From positions 1-6,358 of the forward strand of contig JAUWME010000146.1 of assembly GCA_030613285.1 (NCBI GenBank): a stretch of DNA of 6,358 bases, given 5' to 3'. The stretch is from Candidatus Zymogenus sp. (GTDB taxonomy: Bacteria > Desulfobacterota > Zymogenia > Zymogenales > Zymogenaceae). The translations under genes and the position numbers were made by a program. Shown piece by piece: positions 1-6,234 of the stretch; within the stretch, counting starts at the first letter, position 1, and each line of letters starts with the position of its first letter. A model generated the notes under the pieces. That model was given only the letters and a program-made list of their open reading frames with translations, was not told the DNA's origin and searched no databases.

Positions 1-118
1 AGACAACAAACGGTTGATATTCCACAGGAATAAATAGCGCGCTGGTTCCGAGGTGGTAGATTGCAAAATCAGAAACAGCAAAGATCAGGAGACCGATAAA
101 TATAGTTCCTTGGTTCAT
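1..118 (-). CDS. possible N-terminal part of a small hydrophobic protein, cut by the window edge
   Basis: Reading the minus strand from an ATG at 118-116, the frame stays open for 39 codons to the left edge. The peptide starts MNQGTIFIGLLIFAVSDF and continues with about 20 more mostly hydrophobic residues. Residues about 5-17 could be a membrane segment or signal anchor. It would lie downstream of the membrane-protein gene at 309-1646 on the same strand, 190 nt after that gene's stop. I see no clear Shine-Dalgarno sequence before the ATG, and the open stretch is too short to prove coding. A different minus-strand frame (272-69) overlaps its start, and the two cannot both be the main gene here. 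I do not recognise a family. The support is plausible protein composition and openness to the edge only. Confidence 0.33.
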   Translation of the reverse strand, partial: MNQGTIFIGLLIFAVSDFAIYHLGTSALFIPVEYQPFVV

Positions 119-242
119 TCAATATTGCTGTGCAACTAATACGACAACCCTCATCAACAACGTCATAGTGGCTGTTGTCCAACACAACGCGGGTAGATAC
201 GGGAGAACTTGCCTCTACAAATCCACCAATCCCAATTATTGA

Positions 243-294
243 CCAACCCCCAATCAACGAACAATTAACCAACTCCTTCCCAACCCCCAGACAA
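243..294. repeat. pair of C-rich direct repeats
   Basis: The 15-mer CCAACCCCCAATCAA (243-257) recurs as CCAACCCCCAGACAA (280-294), 13 of 15 identical and offset by 37 bases. They lie just past the 3' end of the minus-strand membrane-protein gene. On the minus strand the stretch reads as G-runs separated by TT. It may be simple low-complexity DNA. Confidence 0.4.
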
Positions 295-308
295 TCTACT
301 CGACAGAA

Positions 309-1646
309 TCATTGTAGTTGAGAACTGCTGCTTTTCATAAAACGGTCTTCTGAAAATTGATCACGTATCCACTTCCAGATATCTTTAATTTTTGATAACG
401 CCCATAACTGGTGAACTTCTGACAAAAGCCCGATTTTTTCCGCAACATCAACTTCATGATTTCTATACATTGGCCTCAGATGAAACCATAATGAATAGGA
501 ATTCTCTTCATCCTTAGGTTTTATAATACTCGGATGCAACAAACCCTTTGCAATTCTAATATTTTCTATTCCCTCATGAAGCGCAATGCTTCTTTTTGGA
601 AATATAAAGAAAGGTTTGTAGTTGAATATTAGTGTGCCCTTTTCACATATCAATTTACCGTAACTCCTGTTTTTTACTTCCTCAATGCCTTTAGAGCTGA
701 ATGCATATATATGCTCTTCACTATCGATATCTACTCTCGTCCACTTAAATGTAACAACATCGTAGAATAAGATTATACCGAAGACTGACAGTCTAAACGA
801 CCAGCCAGCTATTTTGTATGAAATATATATAATTATGAGAGAAGCTATAAGTCCAAGAAATGGGCTTATGAGAGTCAATATCGTGAAATTAACAAGCAAA
901 AAAAGCCTTAATAATTTGAGAAAGAGTCCCGTAAATGGAATTGGAGAAATGAAAGTTAAAGTTTCAACAGTACCACTGGAAAGCCAGACGATGAAAAATA
1001 TTACGGCGCAAGTTGAAACAATTGCAATTATTGCTATAATTTTAACAATATCAACCATCCCTGCATTAAGAGATACGGCAATACTTTCTTGAGTTGCTGC
1101 AAATGCAGAAGATACAGGATTAATAGTTTTAATCATAGAGGATAAACTTTTACTCAACGGTTCATTCAGCACATCCACAATGAATGGAACCCTTGAAGAA
1201 AAGGCAAGGATAGCAAAAACCTTGTGCTCGACCAATTCTAACCCATCAAGAAACTGTTTAAGGGGAGGAAAAGCCTCACAGATTGTGTCTTTCATGATGA
1301 TTATCACAAGCATCAGAAATGCCGGGATCAAAAACCAAAGTGAATTGTACCATTGTATTGGCTCTGAATTTATGGTGGCCTTATAGTTTTCAAACGCACC
1401 AACAACAACCATTCCTAAAAGCGGGTTGATTGCCAATCCAACCATAGTTGATATCTCAGTTGAGATCATGCTTCCCCTATCGACAAGGACGTCAATCGTA
1501 TTGGCCTTCTCCTTTACGGTATCCAGATTAGTTGCTACATCATTCGCGCAAGAATTCGAACACATCAATATGAATAATATCAGTAGAAATGCTATTTTGC
1601 TATTTCGTGATATGTTAATTTCTTTCTTCAATCTCTTTCTCATCAT
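309..1646 (-). CDS. multi-spanning membrane protein with signal peptide, family not recognised
   Basis: A 445-residue protein that starts with two adjacent ATG codons (1646 and 1643) and ends in TGA at 311-309. The N-terminus is basic (RKRLKK), followed by a hydrophobic core at residues 18-29 and SNSCA-ND at 30-36. This fits a Sec signal peptide or signal anchor; the lipobox match is poor. Further hydrophobic segments lie at about 66-85, 101-118, 199-222, 246-276 (possibly two) and 281-298. The last 145 residues are hydrophilic, with several Trp near the end, and probably form a soluble domain. Residues 66-84 (GLAINPLLG region) and 101-120 (Trp-rich helix ending MKD) remind me of uncharacterised membrane proteins in other proteobacteria, but I cannot name the family. 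An AGGAGG lies 19 nt before the first ATG, too far for a normal ribosome site. The base composition is AT-rich compared with the met genes. No function is assigned. Confidence 0.85.
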   Translation of the reverse strand: MMRKRLKKEINISRNSKIAFLLILFILMCSNSCANDVATNLDTVKEKANTIDVLVDRGSMISTEISTMVGLAINPLLGMVVVGAFENYKATINSEPIQWYNSLWFLIPAFLMLVIIIMKDTICEAFPPLKQFLDGLELVEHKVFAILAFSSRVPFIVDVLNEPLSKSLSSMIKTINPVSSAFAATQESIAVSLNAGMVDIVKIIAIIAIVSTCAVIFFIVWLSSGTVETLTFISPIPFTGLFLKLLRLFLLVNFTILTLISPFLGLIASLIIIYISYKIAGWSFRLSVFGIILFYDVVTFKWTRVDIDSEEHIYAFSSKGIEEVKNRSYGKLICEKGTLIFNYKPFFIFPKRSIALHEGIENIRIAKGLLHPSIIKPKDEENSYSLWFHLRPMYRNHEVDVAEKIGLLSEVHQLWALSKIKDIWKWIRDQFSEDRFMKSSSSQLQ

Positions 1647-1663
1647 TATTTTTTTGTTACCAA

Positions 1664-1770
1664 CCCCTCCTGACCCGTCCCCGATAATTGTTCAACCTTT
1701 CCACCACCCACCACAGCACCAATTCAGATGTGATGTGCTACCAGCCCCCACCTCCCCTGTCCACTCCCAA
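1664..1770 (-). other. G-rich leader of the minus-strand membrane-protein gene
   Basis: Upstream of the ATG at 1646 the minus strand carries several clusters of G-runs. The first (1770-1743) has three runs of three or more G plus GG pairs. The second (1711-1699) is GGTGGGTGGTGG-like. The third (1682-1662) has GGGG, GGG and GGGG followed by TTGG. These would lie in the 5' untranslated RNA if transcription starts further upstream. A two-tetrad or mixed G-quadruplex is possible, but no run of four closely spaced GGG tracts exists, so this is only a compositional note. Confidence 0.3.
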
Positions 1771-1963
1771 GCATAGCAAACAAATTATCAAAGTTGTTGG
1801 AAAAATACAAGTTTTTCTTGTCATTTTTGAATTTATAATTAAGGAGTTGGTAATACTTGGGGCGTTTCGGATGAGTGGGAAGTTTTAGAAAACAGTGGGG
1901 GTGGTGCTTTTGGCAGTCTTGTGGAATAAACCACCAAATTGTCACGTCACTTTCTCCCACCTT

Positions 1964-2009
1964 GTCATTTAAAAGTACCGCAGGGAGCGCGGTGGAATTC
2001 TTAAATGAC
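1964..2009. repeat. nested inverted repeat (stem-loop) in intergenic DNA
   Basis: A perfect 9-bp outer arm, GTCATTTAA (1964-1972), pairs with TTAAATGAC (2001-2009). Inside it ACCGC (1977-1981) pairs with GCGGT (1989-1993) around a 7-nt loop. The two stems are separated by a small asymmetric internal loop. There is no T-tract after it on either strand, so it does not look like an intrinsic terminator. It is the first element of the repeat cluster that continues to 2062. Confidence 0.6.
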
Positions 2010-2013
2010 GTAT

Positions 2014-2062
2014 ATTCTTAATGGCGCCTACACCTGCGGTGTAAATTCTTAATAGCGCCTAC
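2014..2062. repeat. two near-identical 18-bp direct repeats around a perfect hairpin
   Basis: ATTCTTAATGGCGCCTAC (2014-2031) and ATTCTTAATAGCGCCTAC (2045-2062) match at 17 of 18 positions and are 31 bases apart. Between them lies the palindrome TACACC-TGC-GGTGTA (2029-2043), a 6-bp stem. A third, shorter match (ATTCTTAA) begins at 1997 inside the preceding stem-loop. On the minus strand, TTAAGAATT is followed by CACCGC in both the first and the third copies, so the repeat may extend beyond the 18-mer. No open reading frame explains this layout. It may be part of a small non-coding repeat element. Confidence 0.6.
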
Positions 2063-2082
2063 CTTTTTAAGACAAACCCTTG

Positions 2083-2097
2083 TGGGAGAATCTCCCA
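2083..2097. repeat. perfect 15-bp palindrome
   Basis: TGGGAGA-A-TCTCCCA is a perfect 7-1-7 dyad. It has no adjacent T-run on either strand, which argues against a rho-independent terminator. It lies between the direct-repeat cluster and the dispersed-repeat-like segment, far from any start codon. Confidence 0.5.
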
Positions 2098-2112
2098 GCT
2101 AAAAAGCATATT

Positions 2113-2181
2113 GAGATTGCCACGTCGTTCTCCCGACCAAAGGTCTGCTTTTTCAAATAAATATTCTCCTCTTGAATGACA
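2113..2181. repeat. degenerate copy of a dispersed palindromic intergenic repeat (tentative)
   Basis: The left end GAGATTGCCACGTCG (2113-2127) and the right end CTCCTCTTGAATGACA (2166-2181) resemble, from memory, the two ends of short dispersed repeats seen in many proteobacterial genomes, whose usual right end reads like CTCCTCGCAATGACA. The middle has diverged and contains the small dyad GACC-AAA-GGTC (2135-2145). A partly similar segment, TTGTCACGTCACTTTCTCCC, lies at 1939-1958. The identification rests on remembered consensus, not on a search. Confidence 0.35.
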
Positions 2182-2207
2182 GAAGCCGCGGTTTTTTGTA
2201 AAAACTA

Positions 2208-2290
2208 CACTGACAAGTTGACAACAGACACCGAGTGGTTTTTGAAAAACACTCCTTAATTTTTTGTCTGTCCTTTTTGTCAAAACAGTG
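2208..2290. repeat. long nested imperfect inverted repeat upstream of the TPR gene
   Basis: Five arms occur in order and pair with five arms in reverse order: CACTG 2208-2212 with CAGTG 2286-2290; TTGACAA 2218-2224 with TTGTCAA 2277-2283; CAGACA 2225-2230 with TGTCTG 2265-2270; GAGTG 2233-2237 with CACTC 2250-2254; and TTTTT 2239-2243 with AAAAA 2245-2249. That gives about 28 potential base pairs in 83 nt, with the unpaired bases mostly on the right side. The inner hairpin is followed by an AATTTTTTG run, so on the plus strand it could act as a weak terminator or attenuator. The structure ends 68 nt before the start codon of the TPR gene, within its likely promoter or leader. Confidence 0.6.
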
Positions 2291-2358
2291 GTAATATTCT
2301 TACGAGGCAATTCATCATTTTAGATTTTTGATTTTAAATATCTTTAGACTGCTTTAAA

Positions 2359-3051
2359 ATGAAACCAAAAAACTATCTATTGACGGTACTGGCAATAATT
2401 ATATTGTTGGTAATAAGTGCGGGCATTGCCCACGCCGCCGACCCCACCCACACCTCCAAACTCATTGAAAAGGCCGACATCGCCTTTCACGCCAATGACT
2501 ACGAAACTGCGGTGGAGCTATACAAACAGGCCCTCGAAATTGACCCCTCTAACTACATGACATGGACAAACCTGGGGTTCTCTCTGTCTGAGCTGGAAAA
2601 ATTCGACGAGTCCTTAAAGTGCTACAAAAAGGCGGTGGAGTTGGGAGCGCAATTCAATGAAGGCTCAGCGATATCAGATGAAGCGAGAGAGCTTTTCTAC
2701 AGTGGAAATGATTATCAAAACTCAGGCAAGTATAAAGAGGCAATTTTACTCTATGAAAAAGCAAACAAAAAAGACCCCAATAATGGAACAATACTGCAAG
2801 CAATGGGTTGGTCATACAAGAAGGGTGGTGATAGTGTAAATGCAGAAACGATGTTTAAAAAGGCAATTCGTGTCGAACCACTATTTTCATACCCCTATGG
2901 TTCACTGGGATATATTTATTACGATTCTAATTCTTTCGTAAAATGCAGGCACTTCTACTTAGTTATGTTGATAATTGGCATTGATAATCTTGAAATAAAA
3001 AAGCAAATAACAGAGCGTTTAAAAGAATTCGAGAAACTCCTAAACAAGTGA
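2359..3051 (+). CDS. exported tetratricopeptide-repeat (TPR) protein
   Basis: A 230-residue protein. Residues 1-26 are a clear Sec signal peptide: basic N-terminus, hydrophobic core LAIIILLVI, and cleavage site AHA-AD. The rest is TPR helices: repeats at about 33-65 (ending ALEIDPSN), 66-99 (NLGFSLSELEKFDESLKCYK), 109-142 (ending NKKDPNN), 143-176 (ending AIRVEPLF) and a weaker fifth at 177-210, then a charged C-terminal helix. TPR domains bind other proteins; the partner cannot be read from the sequence. The location is probably periplasmic. No good Shine-Dalgarno sequence precedes the ATG, which was chosen because the signal peptide starts there. The first part of the gene (2421-2700) is about 51% GC by hand count and the rest (2701-3050) about 34%, which suggests a mosaic origin. 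It lies alone between structured intergenic regions. Confidence 0.9.
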   Translation: MKPKNYLLTVLAIIILLVISAGIAHAADPTHTSKLIEKADIAFHANDYETAVELYKQALEIDPSNYMTWTNLGFSLSELEKFDESLKCYKKAVELGAQFNEGSAISDEARELFYSGNDYQNSGKYKEAILLYEKANKKDPNNGTILQAMGWSYKKGGDSVNAETMFKKAIRVEPLFSYPYGSLGYIYYDSNSFVKCRHFYLVMLIIGIDNLEIKKQITERLKEFEKLLNK

Positions 3052-3074
3052 TGCAACAAAACACACAATAAAAT

Positions 3075-3094
3075 TATAAATCAAGCCATTTATA
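3075..3094. terminator. weak AT-only hairpin downstream of the TPR gene
   Basis: TATAAAT (3075-3081) pairs with ATTTATA (3088-3094) around the loop CAAGCC, 24 nt after the stop codon. The stem has no G-C pair and no T-run follows directly, so termination here is only a possibility. I see no better terminator for this gene. Confidence 0.2.
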
Positions 3095-3155
3095 GCTATC
3101 TTTACATTGTTTCTAATCACCCTCCCCGCCCCTGTTTAATCACTGCAATTTCCCT

Positions 3156-3199
3156 CAACTTATAAAGTTGTTGACATTATTACCACAATGTGGTATTCG
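3156..3199 (+). promoter_or_regulatory. promoter with two palindromic candidate operators before the XRE gene
   Basis: A consensus -35 hexamer TTGACA (3171-3176) is followed after 17 bp by a weak -10, TATTCG (3194-3199). A perfect 7-1-7 dyad, TACCACA-A-TGTGGTA (3181-3195), fills the spacer. A second perfect dyad, CAACTT-ATA-AAGTTG (3156-3170), directly abuts the -35 box. The dyad centres are 25 bp apart, and their sequences are unrelated. A repressor bound in the spacer would block RNA polymerase, so autoregulation by the downstream helix-turn-helix protein is the simplest reading. Promoter function and binding are inferred. Confidence 0.5.
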
Positions 3200-3238
3200 T
3201 TATAGAACTTATTATTGATTGGGTTCTATAAATCAAAT

Positions 3239-3634
3239 ATGGAAAGAGAAAAATTTGTACTGGCGAGAAAGAGTTTAGGAAAGACACAAAAACAACTGGC
3301 GGAGCTTCTGGGAACCTCCTTAAAGGCAATCCATAGTTACGAACAGGGATGGCGATCGATACCAGTCAGCGTGGAGAGACAGCTTTTTTTCCTGATCGCC
3401 ATAAAGGAAGTGGAAAATCAAATCCCTGAACTGTGTTGGGTCATAAAAAAATGCCCCCCAGATAGGAAGGAGCGGTGTCCCGCCTGGGAATTTAATGCGG
3501 GGAGGCTATGTTGGTTTATCAACGGCACAATTTGTGAGGGAGTGGTTCACAAAAATTGGGATGAGAAGATGAAGATATGTCAATCATGCGAGGTGCTGTC
3601 ATCAGGCGCTCTGTCTTTTTTGCTTGAATCTTAA
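3239..3634 (+). CDS. XRE-family helix-turn-helix protein with a C-terminal two-CW cysteine module
   Basis: A 131-residue protein. Residues about 4-55 form an XRE/Cro-type DNA-binding domain: KTQKQLAELLGTSLKAIHSY carries the helix-turn-helix, followed by EQGWRSIP. Residues 60-131 contain seven cysteines (66, 72, 80, 91, 99, 114, 117) with two Cys-Trp pairs (66-67, 91-92), a CP-x6-CP spacing and a final C-x2-C. This matches what I know as the two-CW domain, often found in delta-proteobacterial proteins. The cysteines may bind a metal or sense redox state, which is inference. I chose ATG 3239 because it gives a leader of about 30 nt from the predicted promoter. An in-frame TTG at 3215 would add eight residues but lies almost at the expected transcript start. 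Neither start has a clear Shine-Dalgarno sequence. The gene points towards the met operon, 150 bp away, but need not control it. Confidence 0.85.
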   Translation: MEREKFVLARKSLGKTQKQLAELLGTSLKAIHSYEQGWRSIPVSVERQLFFLIAIKEVENQIPELCWVIKKCPPDRKERCPAWEFNAGRLCWFINGTICEGVVHKNWDEKMKICQSCEVLSSGALSFLLES

Positions 3635-3715
3635 GATGCTTCTTTCTTGGATTTTCCACGGTAATTTTCTTTTCTTAATAAATTACAAACAGGATGTTCC
3701 AATATTTTTGTTGAA

Positions 3716-3777
3716 TATAATTAGTTAGGAATGCATTTAATCCTTTTTTAAAAAGCACTGCTTTTAGTTAAACGGAG
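3716..3777 (+). promoter_or_regulatory. -10 box and ribosome-binding site of the met operon
   Basis: A perfect TATAAT lies at 3716-3721, but the sequence 16-18 bp upstream has no good -35, so the promoter is weak or activator-dependent if real. A small dyad, AAAAGC-ACT-GCTTTT, lies at 3751-3765 in the would-be leader. The Shine-Dalgarno GGAG (3774-3777) lies 7 nt before the metY ATG and supports that start. I see no SAM riboswitch architecture and no MetJ-type AGACGTCT box in the 150 bp before metY. Confidence 0.4.
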
Positions 3778-3784
3778 TAATAAA

Positions 3785-5041
3785 ATGAAAAAGAATGATT
3801 CTTATCGTTTTCAGACACGGGTCATCCACGATGCTCAATCCCCGGACGAGTGGCGGGGGGCAACCCTCACCCCCATATATCAAACTGTGTCTCATCAACA
3901 TCCCACAGCAGAAAATCTCAGTGACACCTTTGCCGGGAAAAAAACAGACAATATTTATATGCGTCTTACAAACCCGACAAATAGCGTTTTGGAAGAAAAG
4001 ATTTCGGCCCTCGAAGGTGGGGCGGGTGCCGTGGTTATGTCTTCCGGGATGGCCGCCATCACCAACGCCTGCATGGCGCTTTTGAGGGCCGGTGATGAGT
4101 TTGTGTGTGGCAATTCGCTCTTCTTGTCTACATATATCCTATTTACAAATATCTTCAAAAAATACGATATTACAGCCCGTCTTGTTGAGCCCACCGATGT
4201 CGGGGCGATTGAGGCGGCCATAAATGACAAGACCCGATTTATCTATCTGGAGACAATCGGTAATCCAAAGATGGACGTTCCTGATATCTCCCAGGTGGCA
4301 AAACTTGCTCACAAGCACGATCTCCCCCTGATTGTTGACAACACCCTTGCCACTCCCTATCTGTGTCGACCCTTGGAGCTTGGCGCCGATGTGATAATTC
4401 ATTCCACCACAAAATATCTTAGTGGTCACGGAAATGCCCCCGGTGGTGTGGTCATTGACGGGGGAACTTTTTCATGGCCAGAGAAACGCTTTCCCGACTT
4501 CAAACCCTTTATCGACCGTAAAGGCCCCCTTGCTTTTTTGGACAAGGTCTGGCGGGAGCACCACATCAATTTTGGGACCACCCAGGCCCCGCTGCACTCT
4601 TTCCTGACTCAGCTGGGACTGGACACCTTGGCCATTCGGATGGAACGGCACATTGAAAACACCGAAGGAGTGGTAGAGTTTTTGAATAGCAGATCAGAAG
4701 TGTCCTGGATCAACTATCCGGGACTCAAGGACAATCCATCCCACGACGTTGCAAAAAAACAGTTTGATGGAAATGGTTTTGGTGGTATGATGGCCATTGG
4801 CCTTAAAGATCAGGCGGCGTGCTTTAAGTTCATCAACAGCTTAAAGCTAATATATCATCTGGCGAACCTTGGAGATTGTAAGACACTTGTGATTCATCCT
4901 TACTCATCTCAATACATTTCGTTTGATGACCCCACAAGGCTCAGCCTCTCCATCACGCCGGATTTGGTAAGGCTCTCTGTGGGCATCGAAGCAATAGAAG
5001 ATATCTGTGAGGATTTGGGCCAGGCGCTTGACAGTCTGTAG
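3785..5041 (+). CDS. metY: O-acetylhomoserine sulfhydrylase (homocysteine synthase)
   Basis: A 418-residue cytoplasmic enzyme of the Cys/Met-metabolism PLP family that converts O-acyl-homoserine and sulfide to homocysteine. Visible landmarks: [20 protein letters not shown] at 11-30; YMR at 58-60 (the Tyr-x-Arg that contacts the cofactor phosphate of the neighbouring subunit); SSGMAA at 86-91; Asp185 in IVDNT, which pairs with the pyridine nitrogen; and Lys210 in [11 protein letters not shown], the Schiff-base lysine. [12 protein letters not shown] at 361-371 is typical of MetY rather than cystathionine synthases, and Arg396 in VRLSVG should bind the substrate carboxylate. The length is close to the family norm of about 425-435. 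The segment after IHP ([16 protein letters not shown]) differs from the common ASTTHSQL form, so it may belong to a MetY subgroup. It is the first gene of the operon, and metX follows after 8 nt. The acyl group used depends on MetX. Confidence 0.93.
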   Translation: MKKNDSYRFQTRVIHDAQSPDEWRGATLTPIYQTVSHQHPTAENLSDTFAGKKTDNIYMRLTNPTNSVLEEKISALEGGAGAVVMSSGMAAITNACMALLRAGDEFVCGNSLFLSTYILFTNIFKKYDITARLVEPTDVGAIEAAINDKTRFIYLETIGNPKMDVPDISQVAKLAHKHDLPLIVDNTLATPYLCRPLELGADVIIHSTTKYLSGHGNAPGGVVIDGGTFSWPEKRFPDFKPFIDRKGPLAFLDKVWREHHINFGTTQAPLHSFLTQLGLDTLAIRMERHIENTEGVVEFLNSRSEVSWINYPGLKDNPSHDVAKKQFDGNGFGGMMAIGLKDQAACFKFINSLKLIYHLANLGDCKTLVIHPYSSQYISFDDPTRLSLSITPDLVRLSVGIEAIEDICEDLGQALDSL

Positions 5042-5049
5042 AAAAAGTT

Positions 5050-6234
5050 ATGAGCGAATATATTGAACATGACAGCCACGGTGTTTCGGTGGGATTGGTG
5101 GAAAAGAAGTTCTTCACGTTTGCGGAGCCACCCCATAAGATGATATTGGAAAGTGGTGAGAAGCTCGGCCCCGTAACGATTGCCTACGAAACTTGCGGGA
5201 AATTGAACCGAGACAAAAGCAATGCCATATTGATTCCTCACGCCCTCTCTGGAGATTCCCACATGGCAGGGTATTACAGCGAGGATGATAAGAAGCCCGG
5301 CTGGTGGGATATCATGGTCGGCCCCGGCAAGGGGATAGACACAAACAAATACTTTGTAATCTGCTCAAATATCTTGGGCAGCTGCATGGGTTCCACCGGG
5401 CCCGGCTCCATCAACCCGGTGTCTTCTGACAATATCAAGCCGTACGGAGTCGATTTTCCAGTGGTAACCATCGGGGATATTGTCAGGGCGCAAAAGGCTC
5501 TTTTGGACAGCCTTGGTATTGATAAAATTCTTTCAGTCATCGGTGGCTCCATCGGCGGGATGCAGGTGCTGGAGTGGAGTGTCGCATATCCAGAGATGGT
5601 GGTTTCTGCCATCCCCTTGGCAACAACCACCAGACACTCTGCTCTCTCCATCGCCTTTAACGAGGTGGCCAGACAATCAATCATGGCCGACCCCAACTGG
5701 AACAATGGAGACTACTATTCGGGGGAAAAGCCCGACCTTGGACTTGCCCTCGCCCGCATGATTGGCCACATCACCTACCTCTCCGACGAATCCATGCGAC
5801 AAAAATTTGGGCGCCGGCTTCAGGACAAGGGTGATTTTTCGTTCAATTTTGACGTCGACTTTGAGGTGGAAAGCTACCTGCACTATCAGGGGACAAAATT
5901 TGTGGAGCGTTTTGACGCCAACTCGTTTCTTTACATTACAAAGGCGGCCGACTACTACGATCTTGAAAAACAACACGGCGATGGATTTGCCGTTAAGGCC
6001 TTTTCCAAATGCAAGGCGAAGTTTTTGGTGGTCTCTTTCACATCCGATTGGCTGTATCCCACCTATCAATCCAAGGCGATGGTTCAGGCCATGAAGAAGA
6101 ACAATATCGATGTGAGTTTTTGTGAAATCGAGGCCGACTGTGGCCACGATGCTTTTCTGCTTCCAAACGAGCGATTGAGTACAATGATTAGTGGTTTTTT
6201 GGAACGGGTTTATGGAGAAGTTGGACAGCTATAA
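5050..6234 (+). CDS. metX: homoserine O-acyltransferase (homoserine O-acetyltransferase type)
   Basis: A 394-residue alpha/beta-hydrolase-fold enzyme that transfers an acyl group, normally acetyl from acetyl-CoA, to the hydroxyl of homoserine, the committed step to methionine. The catalytic triad is visible: Ser167 in the nucleophile elbow [12 protein letters not shown], Asp333 in TSDWLYP and His366 in [15 protein letters not shown] (64-71) and [17 protein letters not shown] (108-123) are the conserved MetX loops near the active site. The length is normal and the gene is complete. The start at 5050 is 8 nt after the metY stop with only a weak ribosome site (GAAAAAG), suggesting coupling to metY translation. 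MetX homologues can use acetyl- or succinyl-CoA and I cannot tell which by eye; pairing with a MetY-type sulfhydrylase is compatible with either, so acetyl is the default guess. Its 3' end overlaps metW. Confidence 0.94.
   Translation: MSEYIEHDSHGVSVGLVEKKFFTFAEPPHKMILESGEKLGPVTIAYETCGKLNRDKSNAILIPHALSGDSHMAGYYSEDDKKPGWWDIMVGPGKGIDTNKYFVICSNILGSCMGSTGPGSINPVSSDNIKPYGVDFPVVTIGDIVRAQKALLDSLGIDKILSVIGGSIGGMQVLEWSVAYPEMVVSAIPLATTTRHSALSIAFNEVARQSIMADPNWNNGDYYSGEKPDLGLALARMIGHITYLSDESMRQKFGRRLQDKGDFSFNFDVDFEVESYLHYQGTKFVERFDANSFLYITKAADYYDLEKQHGDGFAVKAFSKCKAKFLVVSFTSDWLYPTYQSKAMVQAMKKNNIDVSFCEIEADCGHDAFLLPNERLSTMISGFLERVYGEVGQL

Noticed and set aside
18..32. Perfect dyad TATTCC-ACA-GGAATA
   Set aside because: One or two 6-3-6 dyads are expected by chance in a window of this size, and no promoter element is nearby.
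69..272. 67-codon minus-strand open frame starting with TTG
   Set aside because: The start is directly abutted by AAGGAG with no spacing, the composition is not protein-like (Cys-rich ends, no domain), and it conflicts with the hydrophobic frame from 118. No family recognised.
1724..1960. 78-codon minus-strand and overlapping short plus-strand open frames in the gap
   Set aside because: No ribosome site, no recognisable domain, and low-complexity G/C-run DNA explains the openness.
2014..2062. CRISPR array
   Set aside because: Only two copies of an 18-bp repeat with a 13-bp gap; too short, too few and no cas gene.
2059..2310. 83-codon minus-strand open frame
   Set aside because: It runs through the dispersed-repeat-like segment and the long inverted repeat; the peptide looks like translated repeat DNA.
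3627..3637. ATCTTAAGAT palindrome at the end of the XRE gene as a terminator
   Set aside because: It is a loopless AT-rich dyad spanning the stop codon without a following T-run.
3635..3784. SAM riboswitch or MetJ operator before metY
   Set aside because: The 150 bp are AT-rich and lack the helices and conserved bases of S-box/SAM RNAs as well as AGACGTCT repeats.
4909..6147. Long open frames antisense to metY and metX
   Set aside because: They mirror strongly supported metY and metX genes in codon-biased DNA; no independent start signals or domains.
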